From the NCBI GenBank assembly GCA_903822975.1, contig CAIJRD010000010.1, forward strand, positions 62,001 to 126,000: a DNA stretch of 64,000 nucleotides. Direction: 5' to 3'. Source of the DNA: an uncultured Sinobacteraceae bacterium. Its GTDB lineage: Bacteria > Pseudomonadota > Gammaproteobacteria > Nevskiales > Nevskiaceae. Position 1 is the stretch's first letter. Every line of letters starts with the position of its first letter. Both the position numbers and the translations under genes were made by a program. Under the pieces are notes generated by a model. It had not been told where the DNA came from and did no database searches. It saw nothing but the letters and a program-made list of their open reading frames with translations. Below, piece by piece: positions 63,015 to 64,000 of the stretch.

Positions 63015-63629
63015 ATGCGAAGCGGGATGATCAGGCAAATTTCGCAAGCCTCGCCTCGGTTCAAAGCCAGTATCGCCGGCCTTCTGTACGTGCTGATCTT
63101 TGTCGCAGCGCCCAGCGGTGCTGCGACGGCCACGCCGACCAATATGAGTATCACGCTCGTCTGCGATATTGGCGTGGCGCTCCTCTTCTACGAATTGTTC
63201 AAACCGGTTAGCAGGCTCGTCGCTCTGCTCGCAGCAATCTCCCGGCTGGTCTTTGTCGCCGTTATGGCTGCCAACGCGTTGAACTATTTCGGCTTCGTGC
63301 CTGTGTTCGAGAGCGCTCATTCGCCGGCTGACTTCAACACCCTTTACGGCATCGCCCTGGTCCCGTTCGGGCTTCATTGCGTACTGATCGGCACTCTCAT
63401 TTTCAAATCGAGCTTACTGCCCCGGATTATCGGTGTGCTGATGGCGTTGGCAGGCCTGGGCTATTTGACCTTCCTGTGGCCCCCGCTGGGTAACGATCTA
63501 TTTTTTCCCTACATCGCCATTCCGGGCGTCGCGGGGGAGGGATCGCTCACGCTATGGCTCCTCGTGATGGGCGTCGACGTTCGCCGATGGACTGCGCTAG
63601 CAAATGCATCACGCCCAGCGCAGCGCTAA
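63015..63629 (+). CDS. DUF4386-family membrane protein
   Basis: This 204-residue protein has about six hydrophobic segments. It shows the DUF4386 features IAGLLYVLIFVAAPSG and LFYELFKPVSRLVALLAAISRL, GLHCVLIGTLIFKSSLLPRIIGVLMALAGLGYL, and LTLWLLVMGV. CAGGAG lies 6 nt before the ATG at 63015. An upstream in-frame ATG at 62934 would add 27 residues without a good Shine-Dalgarno. The function is unknown. Confidence 0.82.
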   Translation: MRSGMIRQISQASPRFKASIAGLLYVLIFVAAPSGAATATPTNMSITLVCDIGVALLFYELFKPVSRLVALLAAISRLVFVAVMAANALNYFGFVPVFESAHSPADFNTLYGIALVPFGLHCVLIGTLIFKSSLLPRIIGVLMALAGLGYLTFLWPPLGNDLFFPYIAIPGVAGEGSLTLWLLVMGVDVRRWTALANASRPAQR

Positions 63630-63890
63630 CTGAGAACATCCCACCGGCGCATTCGGCGACCAAGTGGAATTGCCGAGCGAACCGTCCCGACTCGGTTGAA
63701 CCTCAAGCCCCTCGAATGCTGGGCCCATCACGCAGACGTGACCTGACCAGACCAAACCAGTCAAGGCGAGGCGAGGCGAGGCGAGGCCCGATGATCGGCC
63801 GGTATCGCCGCCAAGATGAGTCTGACGACGGCTCAATACAGGTGTTCGCAAGAAAGTTCGTTCGTCTCTGCGAAGGCTCGAAACGGCCGA
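63630..63890. other. Intergenic region with a GGCGA tandem run
   Basis: Four GGCGA pentamers run in tandem at about 63765-63784. Otherwise no gene was recognised. Confidence 0.5.
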
Positions 63891-63945
63891 TTGCAGCGAT
63901 GCGCCAGATGGCGTACTATTAAATTCACTTACGTCATTTGACGTA
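63891..63945 (+). promoter_or_regulatory. Promoter with operator palindrome of the gene leaving the window
   Basis: TTGCAG (63891-63896) and TACTAT (63914-63919) are 17 nt apart, a good sigma-70 pair. A perfect palindrome TACGTCA-TT-TGACGTA (63930-63945) covers about +4 to +19, so a repressor bound there would block transcription. The ATG at 63963 follows 18 nt later. Confidence 0.6.
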
Positions 63946-63962
63946 TTGAATGGAAGCAGCCA

Positions 63963-64000
63963 TGCGCCTCATCCCGGTGGAACATTCGCCAGCGAGCAAG
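63963..64000 (+). CDS. Start of a gene truncated by the window edge
   Basis: Only 12 codons are visible (MRLIPVEHSPAS and on). GGAAG lies about 6 nt upstream, and the promoter and palindrome above support a real start. The product is unknown. Confidence 0.45.

Overview
The window is about 62 % G+C and gene-dense, with short intergenic gaps and many ATGA or TGATG stop/start overlaps. The gene content points to a gammaproteobacterium of the Nevskiales/Solimonadaceae kind: acyl-CoA and hydrocarbon catabolism, an AlkB-rubredoxin fusion, a DUF1302/DUF1329 pair, many OruR-type AraC regulators and several sulfatases. This placement is inferred from gene content only. No rRNA, tRNA, transposase, integrase or CRISPR array was seen.

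Region 1 (1-16.3 kb) is mostly catabolic. A tightly overlapping leftward operon encodes an acyl-CoA synthetase, the large and small subunits of a B12-dependent acyl-CoA mutase, and its MeaB-type GTPase chaperone. A TetR gene follows, then a rightward Rieske oxygenase. Nearly identical operator-like sites lie in front of the synthetase operon and of the Rieske gene, so the two units are probably one regulon. The mutase has lost or changed several residues conserved in methylmalonyl- and isobutyryl-CoA mutases. Next come a DUF1295 membrane enzyme, a phytoene-desaturase-like flavoprotein, an acyl-CoA dehydrogenase/MaoC pair, an epoxide hydrolase and a homologue of the replication-fork arrest protein Tus.

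Region 2 (16.7-24.8 kb) is a TetR-controlled RND tripartite efflux operon (outer membrane factor, adaptor, pump) followed by a lipoprotein.

Region 3 (24.8-34.5 kb) holds an AveC-family membrane protein, another membrane protein, an AraC regulator, a secreted esterase, a 750-bp non-coding segment with several RNA-like hairpins and terminators, an AraC/GyrI regulator, a GST and an MFS-MarR operon whose promoter looks leaderless and overlaps two palindromes.

Region 4 (34.6-53.2 kb) is rich in hydrolases and sulfatases: two MBL-fold hydrolases (one alkyl-sulfatase-like), a GST-like/SDR operon, a Tat-exported sulfatase, two HCCA-isomerase-like proteins, and a rightward set of DUF1214, DUF1254, arylsulfatase, DUF1302, DUF1329 and formylglycine-generating enzyme. 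The last gene would activate the sulfatases, and DUF1302/1329 suggest an outer-envelope route for a hydrophobic substrate.

Region 5 (53.2-64 kb) has the AlkB-rubredoxin monooxygenase with a divergent AraC regulator, a LysR gene divergent from cysC-sat-DHH phosphoesterase (sulfate activation), a NERD-UvrD helicase, a VOC protein, a DUF4386 protein and the promoter/operator of a gene that leaves the window.
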